A DNA stretch of 64,000 nt from Streptomyces sp. CB02414 (lineage in GTDB: Bacteria > Actinomycetota > Actinomycetes > Streptomycetales > Streptomycetaceae): NCBI RefSeq assembly GCF_001905385.1, contig NZ_LIPF01000006.1, positions 429,377-493,376 on the forward strand. The letters run 5' to 3'. Shown here piece by piece: positions 18,503 through 27,148 of the stretch (positions are counted from its first letter, which is position 1; every line of letters begins with the position of its first letter). Position numbers and translations under genes: made by a program. The notes below the pieces were generated by a model. That model was not told the DNA's origin. It did not search any database and worked only from the letters and a program-made list of their open reading frames with translations.

Positions 18503-19280
18503 CGTTCAGCCTCCTGCGCGCCAGCACCGCCTCCGCGAGCACCAGGTCGAGAGGCCGCGTCACCTTGAACGCCTCCTCGTGCCCCGGCACGACCACCACG
18601 GTCAGCCCGAGCTGCTCGACCATGCTCGCGTCGTCCGTGACGTTCTCGGTCACCGTCCCGTGGGCCCGCACCAGCGTCCCCCGGTCGAACCCCTGCGGTG
18701 TCTGCACCGCCCGCAGCCGCGCCCGCTCCGGCGTGGCCACCACCGGCTCCGGCTCGCCCGGCACCGTGGCCGGTTCGACCTGCTTGACCGTGTCGGCGAG
18801 CGGCAGCGCCGGCACCACGGCCGGCGCGCCCTCCCGTACGGCCTCGATCACGGTGTCGACCGTGTCCACCGGCACCAGCGGCCGGGCCGCGTCGTGCACG
18901 AGGACGATGTCGTACTCGTCCGGCAGCGCGTCGAGCCCGAGCCGTACGGACTCCTGCCGCGACTCGCCCCCGGGCACCACGAGGAAGTCCGTCCACTCGG
19001 GCAGCGCGTGCGCGTCGAGCAGGCTCTTGACCTCGGCTACGCCGTCGGGCGGGGCGACGACCACGACGAGGGAGACCCGGCGGGAGGCCGCCATCGCCCG
19101 CACCGCGTGGATGAGCATGGGCGTCCCGCCCAGCGCGCGGAGGGCCTTCGGGGCGCCGGGGCCGAGCCGCACACCCCGGCCGGCGGCCGGAATGACAGCC
19201 GCGGTCCGGATGTTCACACGGGTGTCGGCAGCCGTATCGGCGGGCATCTCGGCGGGCGAGGGACGCGATTCGTCAGACAT
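18492..19280 (-). CDS. ispD: 2-C-methyl-D-erythritol 4-phosphate cytidylyltransferase
   Basis: The 262-residue product has the cytidylyltransferase signature AVIPAAGRGVRLGPGAPKAL, the IspD motif DIVLVHDAARPLVP and VQTPQGFDRGTLVRAH. It makes CDP-methylerythritol from MEP and CTP. About 30 extra N-terminal residues precede the nucleotide-binding loop, so a downstream start cannot be excluded. Coupled to ispF by overlap. Confidence 0.95.
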   Translation of the reverse strand: MSDESRPSPAEMPADTAADTRVNIRTAAVIPAAGRGVRLGPGAPKALRALGGTPMLIHAVRAMAASRRVSLVVVVAPPDGVAEVKSLLDAHALPEWTDFLVVPGGESRQESVRLGLDALPDEYDIVLVHDAARPLVPVDTVDTVIEAVREGAPAVVPALPLADTVKQVEPATVPGEPEPVVATPERARLRAVQTPQGFDRGTLVRAHGTVTENVTDDASMVEQLGLTVVVVPGHEEAFKVTRPLDLVLAEAVLARRRLNDGF

Positions 19281-19405
19281 CGGTTCCTGTCAGGTTTGTG
19301 TGCTCGACCTAGTTGGGTATGGCCTCACCGTGCCGGGCGCGATGCCTCGACCGGACCCTTCCGTGACCCTGGTCGAGCCAGCAGCCCGGGCCCGGCACGC
19401 CAGGA

Positions 19406-19425
19406 CCGGGGGACGAGTCCCCCGG
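19406..19425 (-). terminator. Possible hairpin between carD and ispD
   Basis: CCGGGGGA pairs with TCCCCCGG around a 4-nt loop. It lies in the 282-bp carD-ispD gap, so it may attenuate read-through from carD. No T-run is present. I see nothing else supportable in this gap. Confidence 0.4.
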
Positions 19426-19562
19426 GTTGATCGTACGAGGACGGCGTCCGGGTACGAACATGCCGCAGCGCCCGGCGACAGCAGAGATGTCATCGGGCAC
19501 CGCGGCATTTCAGTGCGCTGATCCGGGCGGACGCCTACCCGCGTCCCGCCCCGGGAGACGCG

Positions 19563-20045
19563 TCAGGAGGCGAGCACCTCGTCGAGCAGGGCCTCCGCCT
19601 TGTCCTCGTTGGTGTTCTCCGCAAGAGCGAGCTCGCTCACCAGGATCTGGCGGGCCTTGGCGAGCATGCGCTTCTCACCGGCGGAGAGTCCGCGCTCGCG
19701 CTCCCGGCGCCACAGATCGCGTACGACTTCCGCGACCTTGATGACGTCGCCGGAGGCGAGCTTCTCCAGGTTTGCCTTGTAACGACGCGACCAGTTCGTG
19801 GGCTCCTCGGCGTACGGCGCGCGCAGCACCTCGAAGACCCGGTCCAGTCCGTCCTGACCGACCACATCACGCACGCCGACGAACTCCGCATTGTCCGCTG
19901 GCACACGTACCGTCAGATCGCCCTGGGCGACCTTCAGCACCAAGTAGGTCTTGTCCACGCCTTTGATCTGGCGAGTTTCGATAGCCTCGATCAGCGCGGC
20001 CCCGTGATGGGGATAGACCACGGTGTCGCCAACCTTGAACGTCAT
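19563..20045 (-). CDS. carD: CarD/CdnL-family RNA-polymerase-binding transcription factor
   Basis: The 160-residue product starts FKVGDTVVYPHHGAALIEAI, the RNA-polymerase interaction (Tudor-like) domain that binds the beta subunit. It continues with the helical DNA-binding domain including APYAEEPTNWSRRYKANLEK, where the conserved Trp that wedges the -10 upstream edge is present. CarD stabilises open complexes at rRNA and many other promoters and is essential in mycobacteria. Gene order with ispD and ispF is conserved. The C-terminal ~20 residues are an acidic helix. Confidence 0.95.
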   Translation of the reverse strand: MTFKVGDTVVYPHHGAALIEAIETRQIKGVDKTYLVLKVAQGDLTVRVPADNAEFVGVRDVVGQDGLDRVFEVLRAPYAEEPTNWSRRYKANLEKLASGDVIKVAEVVRDLWRRERERGLSAGEKRMLAKARQILVSELALAENTNEDKAEALLDEVLAS

Positions 20046-20688
20046 GTGACAGGTACCCCTTCCGTGGCTATCCAGGGTAACACGGATACGGCGTCTTCTG
20101 AATGGCGTTTTCGCAGGTCAGGGCATATCTCGGGGCTTGACAACAGCAACATGAACGTGCTGCGCCGGGCGAGCGGAAGAAAGAATTCGCAGGTCGGAGC
20201 GGCTCTTCAGGCCGGGCGAAACGCGCACGTCACACACATCCGGAAGCCCTCCCACCTGCCCGAACAGTTCCATATGTCCGGTTCCATGTGTGCGACTTCC
20301 GCTACTCCGTTCGGGGGCCGGGACGGGGTTCCGGCCGATTCCGGAATTGATCACAGACCGCCCCGGCCGGCCACCGGATGATCAATTTCCTGTCCGTCCG
20401 CGCATTCCTTCACGGAAAATTCGCGCACCGATCGGCGGCCGGTGTGACGGAGGGCTTCTTAGGTGAATGGCGGACGAGTACGGGCTGCGAAATCCTGTCC
20501 GAAGCGGTCCGCCGGGGAAGCCGCCGCGCCGCCCCTCCTGCCGCCTGCCGGGCGAAGCGGATCACGTTCGGGGAGGGTCGGGTGCGGCCGCCGGGGAACG
20601 GCTCGGTAGCCTGAAGCCGCTGACAGTCACTTAGGGCGGCTTTATCCGTTGCCGCCGCCTCGCTCGAGTCCAAGGAGTTGCCGCCGCC
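20046..20688. other. 643-bp divergent intergenic region without a supported gene
   Basis: This lies between carD (minus) and a lipoprotein gene (plus). Its composition is less GC-biased than the flanking genes, and short frames on both strands lack Streptomyces codon bias, good ribosome-binding sites and recognisable domains. It presumably holds promoters for both genes. A weak TTCAGA-N17-TACCCT match lies on the minus strand before carD. No riboswitch or tRNA structure was recognised. Confidence 0.5.
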
Positions 20689-21366
20689 GTGAGCAGCAGC
20701 CTTCGACGCGGCGCCCTCGCCGCCGCCGCCATCGCGTTCTCGATCGCCTCGCTCGCCGCGTGCGGTGCCGGTCACAACGCCCAAACGCTGGAGATCAAGC
20801 CGGACAACGCCGCGACGACGGTCGGTGACATCCAGATCCAGAACGCGGTCGTCATCACGCAGCCCGACCTGGAGTCGACCGGCCCGGCCGTGGTCTCCGC
20901 CACCTTCTTCAACAACGGCAGGACCGACCAGGTCCTCGAGTCCATCACCGTGGACGGCACCGACAAGTCCGCCGAGCTGAAGCCCGCCGAGGGCGAGAAG
21001 GGCGCGGACGGCGGCCTGACCGTCCCGGCGGGCGGCTCGCTGGTCCTCGGCGGCGAGGGCAACGCCTCCGCCGTCCTGCCCAGCAGCCGCGAGGCCATCC
21101 AGGACGGCAACGCACAGAAGATCACCTTCACCTTCAGCAAGACCGGTGAGGTGAGCCTGGAGGCCTTCGTCGTCCCGGCCGAGAGCTACTTCTCCGAGTG
21201 GGGACCGAGCGACGTCCCGGCGGTGCCCGGCGCGTCGGCGAACCCCTCGCAGGAGGAGTCGGGCGCCCCGTCCGACGACGAGTCGGCCGCCGGCACCGAA
21301 ACCGAGACCGGCACCGGCACCGGCACCGAGACCGGGACCGAGACCGGCACCGAAGCCGGCCACTGA
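20689..21366 (+). CDS. Secreted lipoprotein of unknown function
   Basis: The 225-residue product has a signal peptide ending in lipobox LAAC (about Cys25), a beta-rich domain (DIQIQNAVVITQPDLESTG, then VVSATFFNNGRTDQVLESI) resembling copper-chaperone or DUF461-like immunoglobulin folds, and a C-terminal repetitive tail of Thr-Glu/Gly-Thr units (TETETGTGTGTETGT). The GTG follows AAGGAG with good spacing. It is convergent with phoP and separated from it by a terminator. The function is unknown; the beta domain has no clear metal ligand. Confidence 0.85.
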   Translation: MSSSLRRGALAAAAIAFSIASLAACGAGHNAQTLEIKPDNAATTVGDIQIQNAVVITQPDLESTGPAVVSATFFNNGRTDQVLESITVDGTDKSAELKPAEGEKGADGGLTVPAGGSLVLGGEGNASAVLPSSREAIQDGNAQKITFTFSKTGEVSLEAFVVPAESYFSEWGPSDVPAVPGASANPSQEESGAPSDDESAAGTETETGTGTGTETGTETGTEAGH

Positions 21367-21392
21367 GCCTCGTACTGAACGAAGCCACGAAG

Positions 21393-21424
21393 AAGGGCGG
21401 GACCTCTCCGGAGGCCCCGCCCTT
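21393..21424. terminator. Terminator between lipoprotein gene and phoP
   Basis: A 14-bp stem with one A-C mismatch (21393-21406 with 21411-21424) and a TCCG loop, followed by TTCC, lies between convergent genes. Confidence 0.8.
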
Positions 21425-21472
21425 TTCCGTCTTTTCCTGACCGGCCACACGCGCCGACGCGCCGGCCGCGCT

Positions 21473-22153
21473 CTACGGCTCGAACTTGTACCCGAGCCCC
21501 CGCACCGTCACCAGGTACCGCGGCGCGCCCGGGTCGGGCTCGATCTTGGCGCGCAGCCGCTTGACGTGGACGTCGAGGGTCTTGGTGTCACCGACGTAGT
21601 CGGCGCCCCACACCCGGTCGATGAGCTGCATGCGGGTCAGCACGCGGCCGGCGTTGCGCAGCAGCATCTCCAGCAGGTCGAACTCCTTCAGCGGCAGGTC
21701 GACCTTGGTGCCGCCCACGGTCACCACGTGCCGGTCGACGTCCATGCGGACGGGACCGGCCTCCAGGGCGGCCGGAGCGACCTCCTCCGGCTCACCGCGC
21801 CGGCGCAGTACGGCACGGATGCGGGCGACCAGCTCGCGGGAGGAGAAGGGCTTGGTGACGTAGTCGTCGGCCCCTATTTCCAGCCCGACAACCTTGTCGA
21901 TCTCACTGTCCTTGGCCGTCACCATGATCACGGGGACGTTCGATCGGCCGCGCAGCTGGCGGCAGACCTCGGTGCCCGGCAGGCCGGGCAGCATCAGGTC
22001 GAGGAGGACGAGGTCGGCGCCGTTGCGCTCGAACTCGTCGAGTCCGTCGGGGCCGGTGGTCGCGACGGCGACCTCGAAGCCCTCCTTGCGGAGCATGTAC
22101 GACAGGACGTCGGAAAAGGACTCCTCGTCCTCGACGACGAGCACACGGGTCAC
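21473..22153 (-). CDS. phoP: PhoP, phosphate-starvation response regulator
   Basis: The 226-residue OmpR/PhoB-type regulator has a receiver domain (RVLVVEDEESFSDVL with the acidic pair, then LVLLDLMLPGLPG with the phospho-acceptor Asp, Thr and Lys switch residues in VTAKD and YVTKPF). A winged-helix output domain follows (LPLKEFDLLEMLLRNAGRVL, ending VRGLGYKFEP). Streptomyces PhoP binds PHO boxes, controls phosphate scavenging and represses antibiotic and nitrogen genes. The GTG start overlaps the phoR stop (GTGA at 22150-22153), the usual phoRP coupling. Confidence 0.96.
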   Translation of the reverse strand: MTRVLVVEDEESFSDVLSYMLRKEGFEVAVATTGPDGLDEFERNGADLVLLDLMLPGLPGTEVCRQLRGRSNVPVIMVTAKDSEIDKVVGLEIGADDYVTKPFSSRELVARIRAVLRRRGEPEEVAPAALEAGPVRMDVDRHVVTVGGTKVDLPLKEFDLLEMLLRNAGRVLTRMQLIDRVWGADYVGDTKTLDVHVKRLRAKIEPDPGAPRYLVTVRGLGYKFEP

Positions 22154-23421
22154 GGAAGGACCTCCGGGGCGGGAAGCGTTTCGTACGGGGAAGTATGGGG
22201 GGATGAGGACGACCGCTCGGTCTCGTCGCCGGTCCCGGCGCGGTCGGGGTTGCGCGGTGCGCGGTCGCGGGCGGGGCCCGACTCCGGCAGCCGCAGCGTG
22301 AAGGTGGAGCCCTGGCCTTCGGCGCTCCACACCGTGACCTCCCCGCCGTGCGAGGCGACCACGTGCTTGACGATCGCGAGACCCAGACCGGTGCCTCCGG
22401 TGGCCCGGGAGCGGGCCGGGTCCACGCGGTAGAAGCGCTCGAAGACGCGCTCCTTGTCCTTCTCGGAGATGCCGATCCCCTGGTCGGTGACGGCGATCTC
22501 GATCAGGTCGCCGCCGGGTGCGCCCACGCGGCGGGCGGCTATGCCGACGCGGGTGCGGGCGGGCGAGTAGTTGACGGCGTTCTCGACGAGGTTGCCGAGC
22601 GCCGCGGCGAGCTGGCCGCGGTTGCCGCGTACGTGCAGATCCGCCGTACCTCCGGCGGCCATGGTGATCTGCTTGGTACCGGCCTGCTGCCGGCAGCGGT
22701 CGATGGCCTCGGCGACCAGCTCGTCCACCCGGACGGGCTCGGCGTCGTCGAGGGGGTCGTCGTTCTGCACCCGGGACAGGTCGATGAGCTCCTGCACCAG
22801 GTTGGTGAGCCGGGTGGCCTCGATCTGCATCCGCCCGGCGAACCGCTCCACGGCCTCCGGGTCGTCGGAGGCGTCCATGACGGCCTCGGACAGCAGCGAG
22901 AGGGCGCCCACCGGCGTCTTCAGCTCATGGCTCACATTGGCGACGAAGTCGCGGCGTACGGCCTCGATGCGACGGGCCTCGGTGAGGTCCTCGACCAGCA
23001 GCAGCACCAGCCGCGACCCGAGCGGCGCGACGCGCGCGGAGACGGCCAGGGCCTCGCCCCGCCCGTTCCCGCGCCTCGGCAGGTCCAGCTCGACCTGCCG
23101 TATCTCCCCGTCCCGCCTGGTGTCCCTGGCCATCTGCAGCATCGGCTCGACGGCGAGCTTGCCGCCCCGGACCAGTCCGAGGGCGTACGCCGCCGAGCTG
23201 GCCTTGACCACCGCGTCGGCCTCGTCGAGGACGACCGCGGAGGACCGGAGCACCGACAGGACGGTGTCCACACCCGGCGGCAGCACGGGGTCCGTGTGGA
23301 GCGAGGTGCGCGTGGGGCGCTTCTGCTCCCGCTCGCTCCAGCGGAACGCCAGCATGGCGATGACGCCGGTGAGCACTCCGGCGATCGCAGCCGCTGCGGC
23401 GACCGCCGCGTTCACGTCCAT
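22150..23421 (-). CDS. phoR: PhoR, phosphate-sensing histidine kinase
   Basis: The 423-residue product has one N-terminal membrane helix (AAAAIAGVLTGVIAMLAF), a PAS-like region (about residues 55-160), an H-box FVANVSHELKTPVGALSLLS, an N-box and G-boxes VTDQGIGISEKDKERVFERFYR and GGTGLGLAIVKHVVASHGG. It is a SenX3/PhoR-type kinase paired with PhoP. It is the first gene of phoRP and is divergent from phoU across a PHO-box region. Confidence 0.95.
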   Translation of the reverse strand: MDVNAAVAAAAAIAGVLTGVIAMLAFRWSEREQKRPTRTSLHTDPVLPPGVDTVLSVLRSSAVVLDEADAVVKASSAAYALGLVRGGKLAVEPMLQMARDTRRDGEIRQVELDLPRRGNGRGEALAVSARVAPLGSRLVLLLVEDLTEARRIEAVRRDFVANVSHELKTPVGALSLLSEAVMDASDDPEAVERFAGRMQIEATRLTNLVQELIDLSRVQNDDPLDDAEPVRVDELVAEAIDRCRQQAGTKQITMAAGGTADLHVRGNRGQLAAALGNLVENAVNYSPARTRVGIAARRVGAPGGDLIEIAVTDQGIGISEKDKERVFERFYRVDPARSRATGGTGLGLAIVKHVVASHGGEVTVWSAEGQGSTFTLRLPESGPARDRAPRNPDRAGTGDETERSSSSPHTSPYETLPAPEVLP

Positions 23422-23494
23422 GCCTCCAGGTTAGGCACGGCGGAGTACCCCGCCCCAGCCCTCGGCCTGCGACCTCGAACACTCGTCGCCCAGA

Positions 23495-23527
23495 GTTCAC
23501 CTTGGAGCCAGGGACGATTCACTTGTG
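23495..23527. promoter_or_regulatory. PHO box in the phoRP/phoU divergent promoter
   Basis: Three consecutive 11-bp units (23495-23505 GTTCACCTTGG; 23506-23516; 23517-23527 ATTCACTTGTG) show the direct-repeat spacing of Streptomyces PHO boxes, with the first unit matching GTTCACC fully. It lies 74-106 bp upstream of phoR and 117-149 bp upstream of phoU, so PhoP could control both and autoregulate. Confidence 0.7.
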
Positions 23528-23643
23528 GTGCCGGAAACGGACGCGTACAGGCCGGAACGTGTAAGCGTGGGGGCACGGCAAGGGGTCCGAGCCGGCGCGT
23601 GCCGGAGCGAGCCCCCCATACGGACGTACGAGAGGGAACCCTG

Positions 23644-24333
23644 ATGCGGGACGCGTACCACGAGGAACTTGACTCGATCGGCGACAGTCTGGTCGAGATG
23701 GCCCGGCTGGTCGGGTCAGCGATCGGACGCGCCACGACCGCGATCCTCGACTCCGACCTGAAGCTGGCCGAGACGGTCATCGAGGGCGACCAGAAGGTCG
23801 ACGAGCTCCAGCACGAGCTGGAGGCCCGGGCGATAACCCTGCTGGCCCGGCAGCAGCCGGTCGCCACCGACCTGCGCATAGTCGTCACCTCGCTGCGGAT
23901 GTCGGCCGACCTGGAGCGCTCGGGCGACCTGGCCCAGCACGTCGCCAAGCTGGCCCGCCTGCGCTACCCGGCGCGCGCGGTGCCGCACGACCTGCACGCG
24001 ACCATCCTGGAGATGGGCCAGCTCGCGCAGCGCCTGATGGCGAAGGCGGCCGAGGTCATCATCACGAAGGACGTCGACCTGGCCCTCCAGCTGGAACAGG
24101 ACGACGACGCGATGGACCTCCTCCACCGCACCCTCTTCCAGCACCTGATGGACGACCGCTGGAAGCACGGCATCGAGACGGCCGTGGACGTCACTCTCCT
24201 CGGCCGCTACTACGAGCGCTACGCCGACCACGCCGTCGCGGTCGCCAAGCGCGTCGTCTACCTGGTCACCGGCGAGCACGCGGACGAGCTCCAGCCGGAC
24301 ATCCAGCCGACGACCCAGGCCGAGGGCGCCTGA
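23644..24333 (+). CDS. phoU: PhoU, phosphate signalling/transport regulator
   Basis: The 229-residue product is a PhoU-type duplicated three-helix bundle. Both metal-cluster motifs appear: TDLRIVVTSLRMSADLERSGDLAQHVAKLA in repeat one, and RYYERYADHAVAVAKRVVYLVTGE in repeat two. In Streptomyces PhoU modulates PhoR/Pst signalling. The ATG follows GAGAGGGAACCCTG; longer reading frames upstream run through the promoter and are discarded. It is divergent from phoRP. Confidence 0.94.
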   Translation: MRDAYHEELDSIGDSLVEMARLVGSAIGRATTAILDSDLKLAETVIEGDQKVDELQHELEARAITLLARQQPVATDLRIVVTSLRMSADLERSGDLAQHVAKLARLRYPARAVPHDLHATILEMGQLAQRLMAKAAEVIITKDVDLALQLEQDDDAMDLLHRTLFQHLMDDRWKHGIETAVDVTLLGRYYERYADHAVAVAKRVVYLVTGEHADELQPDIQPTTQAEGA

Positions 24334-24444
24334 GCCGACCCGTCTTCGTGCCGGGGGCGCGCGACGTCGCCCCAATGCGCCGTTGATGCGACTGCCGCCC
24401 CGGGCGTGCAATGGACCGAGGCACACCAGCCTCCAGGAGGAACC

Positions 24445-24621
24445 ATGCCCGTCTCCCCCAGCACGCCCGGCACCCTCGGCACGAAGCAGCCCGACCCCAC
24501 CCGCGAGCGCCCCACCGAACAGCCCCCGGAGCCCCGCGCCCTGCCCCTGCTGGCCGCCTGCGGCTGCGGCTCGGGCTGCGGCTGCGGCTGCCAGTCGGGC
24601 AGTCCCTGCCAGTGCGGCTGA
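24445..24621 (+). CDS. Small Cys-rich peptide (58 aa), probable metal binder or precursor-like peptide
   Basis: The 58-residue product has a Pro/Thr-rich N-terminal half and a C-terminal 22-residue tail containing seven cysteines alternating with Gly, Gln and Ser (CGCGSGCGCGCQ, then PCQCG). The ATG follows a near-ideal AGGAGGAACC. No signal peptide is visible. The Cys density suggests thiolate metal binding, like a mini-metallothionein. A peptide precursor is possible, but no modification enzyme is nearby. It sits 118 bp before a nickel-binding DUF4242 gene on the same strand, which favours the metal idea. Confidence 0.72.
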   Translation: MPVSPSTPGTLGTKQPDPTRERPTEQPPEPRALPLLAACGCGSGCGCGCQSGSPCQCG

Positions 24622-24738
24622 CGGTGCGGTAGCGGCGCCGGCGCACGCGACGGGCACGGCGGCCGGTTCGCCCCGGCCGCCGTGCGCGCGCACCCTGGAA
24701 GGAGCAGGAACAGCCGCCCCTGAAGGAGGTGCGAGGCC

Positions 24739-24987
24739 ATGGCTCACTTCATGGACGTGCACCACGGCATGCACGGCATCACCGCGGACCAGCTCCACCG
24801 TGCCCACCAGGCGGACCTCGCCCTGGAGAAGGACGAGAACGTCCACTTCGAGCGGGCGTGGGCAGACCCCGGCTCCGGCACGATCTACTGCCTCTCCGAG
24901 GGCCCGTCGGCCGACGCGGTCCAGCGCGTCCACGAACGCGCGGGCCACAAGGCGGACGAGATCCACGAGGTCCCGCTGACGGTCTAG
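24739..24987 (+). CDS. DUF4242 nickel-binding protein (SCO4226-like)
   Basis: The 82-residue product is a small ferredoxin-fold protein of the DUF4242 type. The N-terminus MAHFMDVHHGMHGITADQ is His-rich, and the C-terminal half has GPSADAVQRVHERAGHKADE. The S. coelicolor homologue (SCO4226, same context after phoU) has been characterised structurally as a nickel-binding protein; the His residues near the N-terminus are candidate ligands. GGAGGTGCGAGGCC precedes the ATG. The family architecture is complete. Confidence 0.85.
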   Translation: MAHFMDVHHGMHGITADQLHRAHQADLALEKDENVHFERAWADPGSGTIYCLSEGPSADAVQRVHERAGHKADEIHEVPLTV

Positions 24988-25110
24988 GCGCGGTCTCCAC
25001 TTTGAGTACGGGTACTCAGGCCCCGGAGGCCGCTCCCGTCCGACCCTGGACACGCACGTTCAGGCCGGGAACACCCAGCCGGAAAGCGACCTCCGGGGAG
25101 ACCGAACCCG

Positions 25111-25482
25111 ATGAACACCACCCGAACCCCCCGCATACGCACCCTCACGACCCTCACTCGCCTGAGCCGCCTGACGGTCGCCAACCGCGTCTCGGCGGCC
25201 TACCTCACCGTGGTCGGCGGCGCGATGGCGGTGGCCGCGCTGACGCCCCTCTTCGCCACCAGCCCCGACGCCTCCCTCATCTGGATCTGGCCGGCCCTCT
25301 TCACCTTCCCGGCCTTCGGCTTCGTGGCCTGGCTCGGCGAGTCGATCTGGGGCGGCGAGGCCCCGACGTGGTTCTTCATCGGCGGCATCGTCCTGTCGGC
25401 CCTGGTCCAGTCGCTGGCCCTGGGGGCGACGTGGGAGGGCCTGCGGGGCCGACGCCGGGGGCGGCTGACGACGGCGGGGTGA
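25111..25482 (+). CDS. Small integral membrane protein
   Basis: The 123-residue product has a basic N-terminus (~25 residues) and three predicted membrane segments: AAYLTVVGGAMAVAALTPL, SLIWIWPALFTFPAFGFVAWL and WFFIGGIVLSALVQSLALGA. A basic C-terminus puts both ends on related sides. I do not recognise the family; an SCF82-type membrane annotation is common for such proteins. It follows the DUF4242 gene by 123 bp on the same strand. Confidence 0.75.
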   Translation: MNTTRTPRIRTLTTLTRLSRLTVANRVSAAYLTVVGGAMAVAALTPLFATSPDASLIWIWPALFTFPAFGFVAWLGESIWGGEAPTWFFIGGIVLSALVQSLALGATWEGLRGRRRGRLTTAG

Positions 25483-25522
25483 GCGGCGAACAGCCGCAGC
25501 ACCAGCCGCAACGACCTCGCGC

Positions 25523-25561
25523 TTTATAGGGATACAGTTTATAGAAACGTACTCCTATAAA
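25523..25561. promoter_or_regulatory. AT-rich repeat region before the ATPase gene (candidate operator/promoter)
   Basis: An inverted repeat (TTTATAGG at 25523-25530, CCTATAAA at 25554-25561) flanks a third copy TTTATAG at 25538-25544, which forms a 15-bp-period direct repeat with the first. The 40-bp tract is AT-rich within ~70% GC DNA and ends 9 bp before the ATG. Confidence 0.5.
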
Positions 25562-25570
25562 TGAGGCCGC

Positions 25571-27049
25571 ATGGACAAGCCCGCCGACATGTTCGACCGT
25601 GACTACGAGTGGGCAGCCCTGACCCGGTTCGTCACCGACACCCAGCCGGGCGCGACGCTGGGGGTGGTCTCCGGCAGGAGACGCCAGGGAAAGACCTTCC
25701 TGCTCGAAGCGGCCTGTGAAGCGACGGGAGGCTTCTACTTCGGGGCGACGGAGGCCGCCGACGCCGAATCCCTGCGCCGCCTGAGCGCGGCCCTCACCGC
25801 TCACGTCCGCCCTCCCAGCCCCTACCACTTCGCCGACTGGCACGAAGCGGTGGACGCCCTGCTCGCTCTGGGCACCGAACGCCCGGTGCCGGTCGTGATC
25901 GACGAATTCCCCTACCTGGCCAAGGCCAACCCGGAGCTGCCGTCGATCATCCAGAACGCGCTCCGCCCCCTGCGCGAGCAACGCACCACCTCCCGCACCC
26001 GCCTCCTACTCTGCGGTTCCGCGCTGACCTTCATGGGTCGCCTGCTGTCCGGCAACGCGCCACTGCGAGGCCGTGCGGGCCTGGAACTGGTGGTCCGCTC
26101 CCTCGACCACCGACTCGCGGCCCAGTTCTGGGACATCACCGACCCGCGACTCGCCCTTCAAGTGCACGCCGTCGTAGGAGGCACCCCCGCCTACCGCCGC
26201 GAATTCGCGCGCGGGGACAGCCCCTCCGGACCGGACGACTTCGACGACTGGGTGATCCGCACCGTGCTGAACCCGGAGACGCCCCTCTTCCGCGAAGCGC
26301 GCTACCTCCTCGCCGAGGAACCCGACCTGCGCGACACCGCGCTCTACTTCTCGGTACTCGGAGCGGTGGCCGAGGGCCACACCACGCGCGGCGGAATGTC
26401 CGGCTACCTGGAACGCAAGGCCACCGACATCGCCCACCCGATCAACGTCCTGGAGGACGCCGGGCTGCTCCAGCGAGAGGCGGACGCCTTCCGCGCCAAC
26501 CGCTCTACCTACCGCATCTCGGAACCCCTGATCGCCTTCTACCACGCGGTGATGCGCCCGGTCTGGCCCCAACTCGAACGCCCGGGCAACGCGGCCCGGG
26601 TCTGGCAGGCCAGCCGACGCCGCTTCGCGGCCAACGTCCTCGGCCCCCACTTCGAACAGGTCTGCCGCGAGTGGGCCCTGCACCACGCCGACCCCGACCT
26701 CCTCGGCGGCCTCCCCGCCCACGTCGGCCACGGAGTCGTGAACGACCCTCCGACACGCACGTCCCACGAGGTGGACGTCGCCGTCGTAGGAGTCGCCGAC
26801 GGTACGAAGCCTCCCCTGCTGGCGATCGGCGAGGCCAAGTGGAACGACACCATGGGCATCGCCCACATCGACCGCCTGCGCCACATCCGCGACGTCATCG
26901 CCCGCACCGCCCGTTACGACACCCGCCGCACGAGGCTCCTCTGCTTCAGCGGCACGGGCTTCAACGACAAGGCCCGCCAGGCCGCCGCCGCCTCACCGGA
27001 CGTACAACTGGTAGACCTGCCGACGCTGTACGGCACGCCGCACCCCTGA
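25571..27049 (+). CDS. Archaeal-type ATPase with C-terminal DUF234-like nuclease domain
   Basis: The 492-residue product has an N-terminal P-loop ATPase (Walker A GRRRQGKTF, Walker B PVVIDEFPYLA, sensor LLLCGSALTFMGRLL). A winged-helix region follows (AVAEGHTTRGGMSGYLERKA, then INVLEDAGLLQREADAF). The C-terminal DUF234-like region ends in a restriction-endonuclease-like core (EVDVAVVG...LLAIGEAKWND, with E-x-K). Such proteins are common in archaea and sporadic in bacteria; roles in mobile elements or defence are suspected, not shown. It is monocistronic behind an AT-rich repeat promoter, and its codon use resembles the neighbours. Confidence 0.82.
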   Translation: MDKPADMFDRDYEWAALTRFVTDTQPGATLGVVSGRRRQGKTFLLEAACEATGGFYFGATEAADAESLRRLSAALTAHVRPPSPYHFADWHEAVDALLALGTERPVPVVIDEFPYLAKANPELPSIIQNALRPLREQRTTSRTRLLLCGSALTFMGRLLSGNAPLRGRAGLELVVRSLDHRLAAQFWDITDPRLALQVHAVVGGTPAYRREFARGDSPSGPDDFDDWVIRTVLNPETPLFREARYLLAEEPDLRDTALYFSVLGAVAEGHTTRGGMSGYLERKATDIAHPINVLEDAGLLQREADAFRANRSTYRISEPLIAFYHAVMRPVWPQLERPGNAARVWQASRRRFAANVLGPHFEQVCREWALHHADPDLLGGLPAHVGHGVVNDPPTRTSHEVDVAVVGVADGTKPPLLAIGEAKWNDTMGIAHIDRLRHIRDVIARTARYDTRRTRLLCFSGTGFNDKARQAAAASPDVQLVDLPTLYGTPHP

Positions 27050-27148
27050 CCGCGCCCCTCGCCCCTCAGCCACCCGACCGAACCGGACCACAACGATCGG
27101 GAAGCGCATCCCCGCCCCCTGCCACGGTGGATGTCGAAAGGAGGCCTC

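Noticed and set aside
20118..20354. 78-codon minus-strand frame in the carD-lipoprotein spacer
   Set aside because: Weak third-position GC bias, no ribosome-binding site and no recognisable domain.
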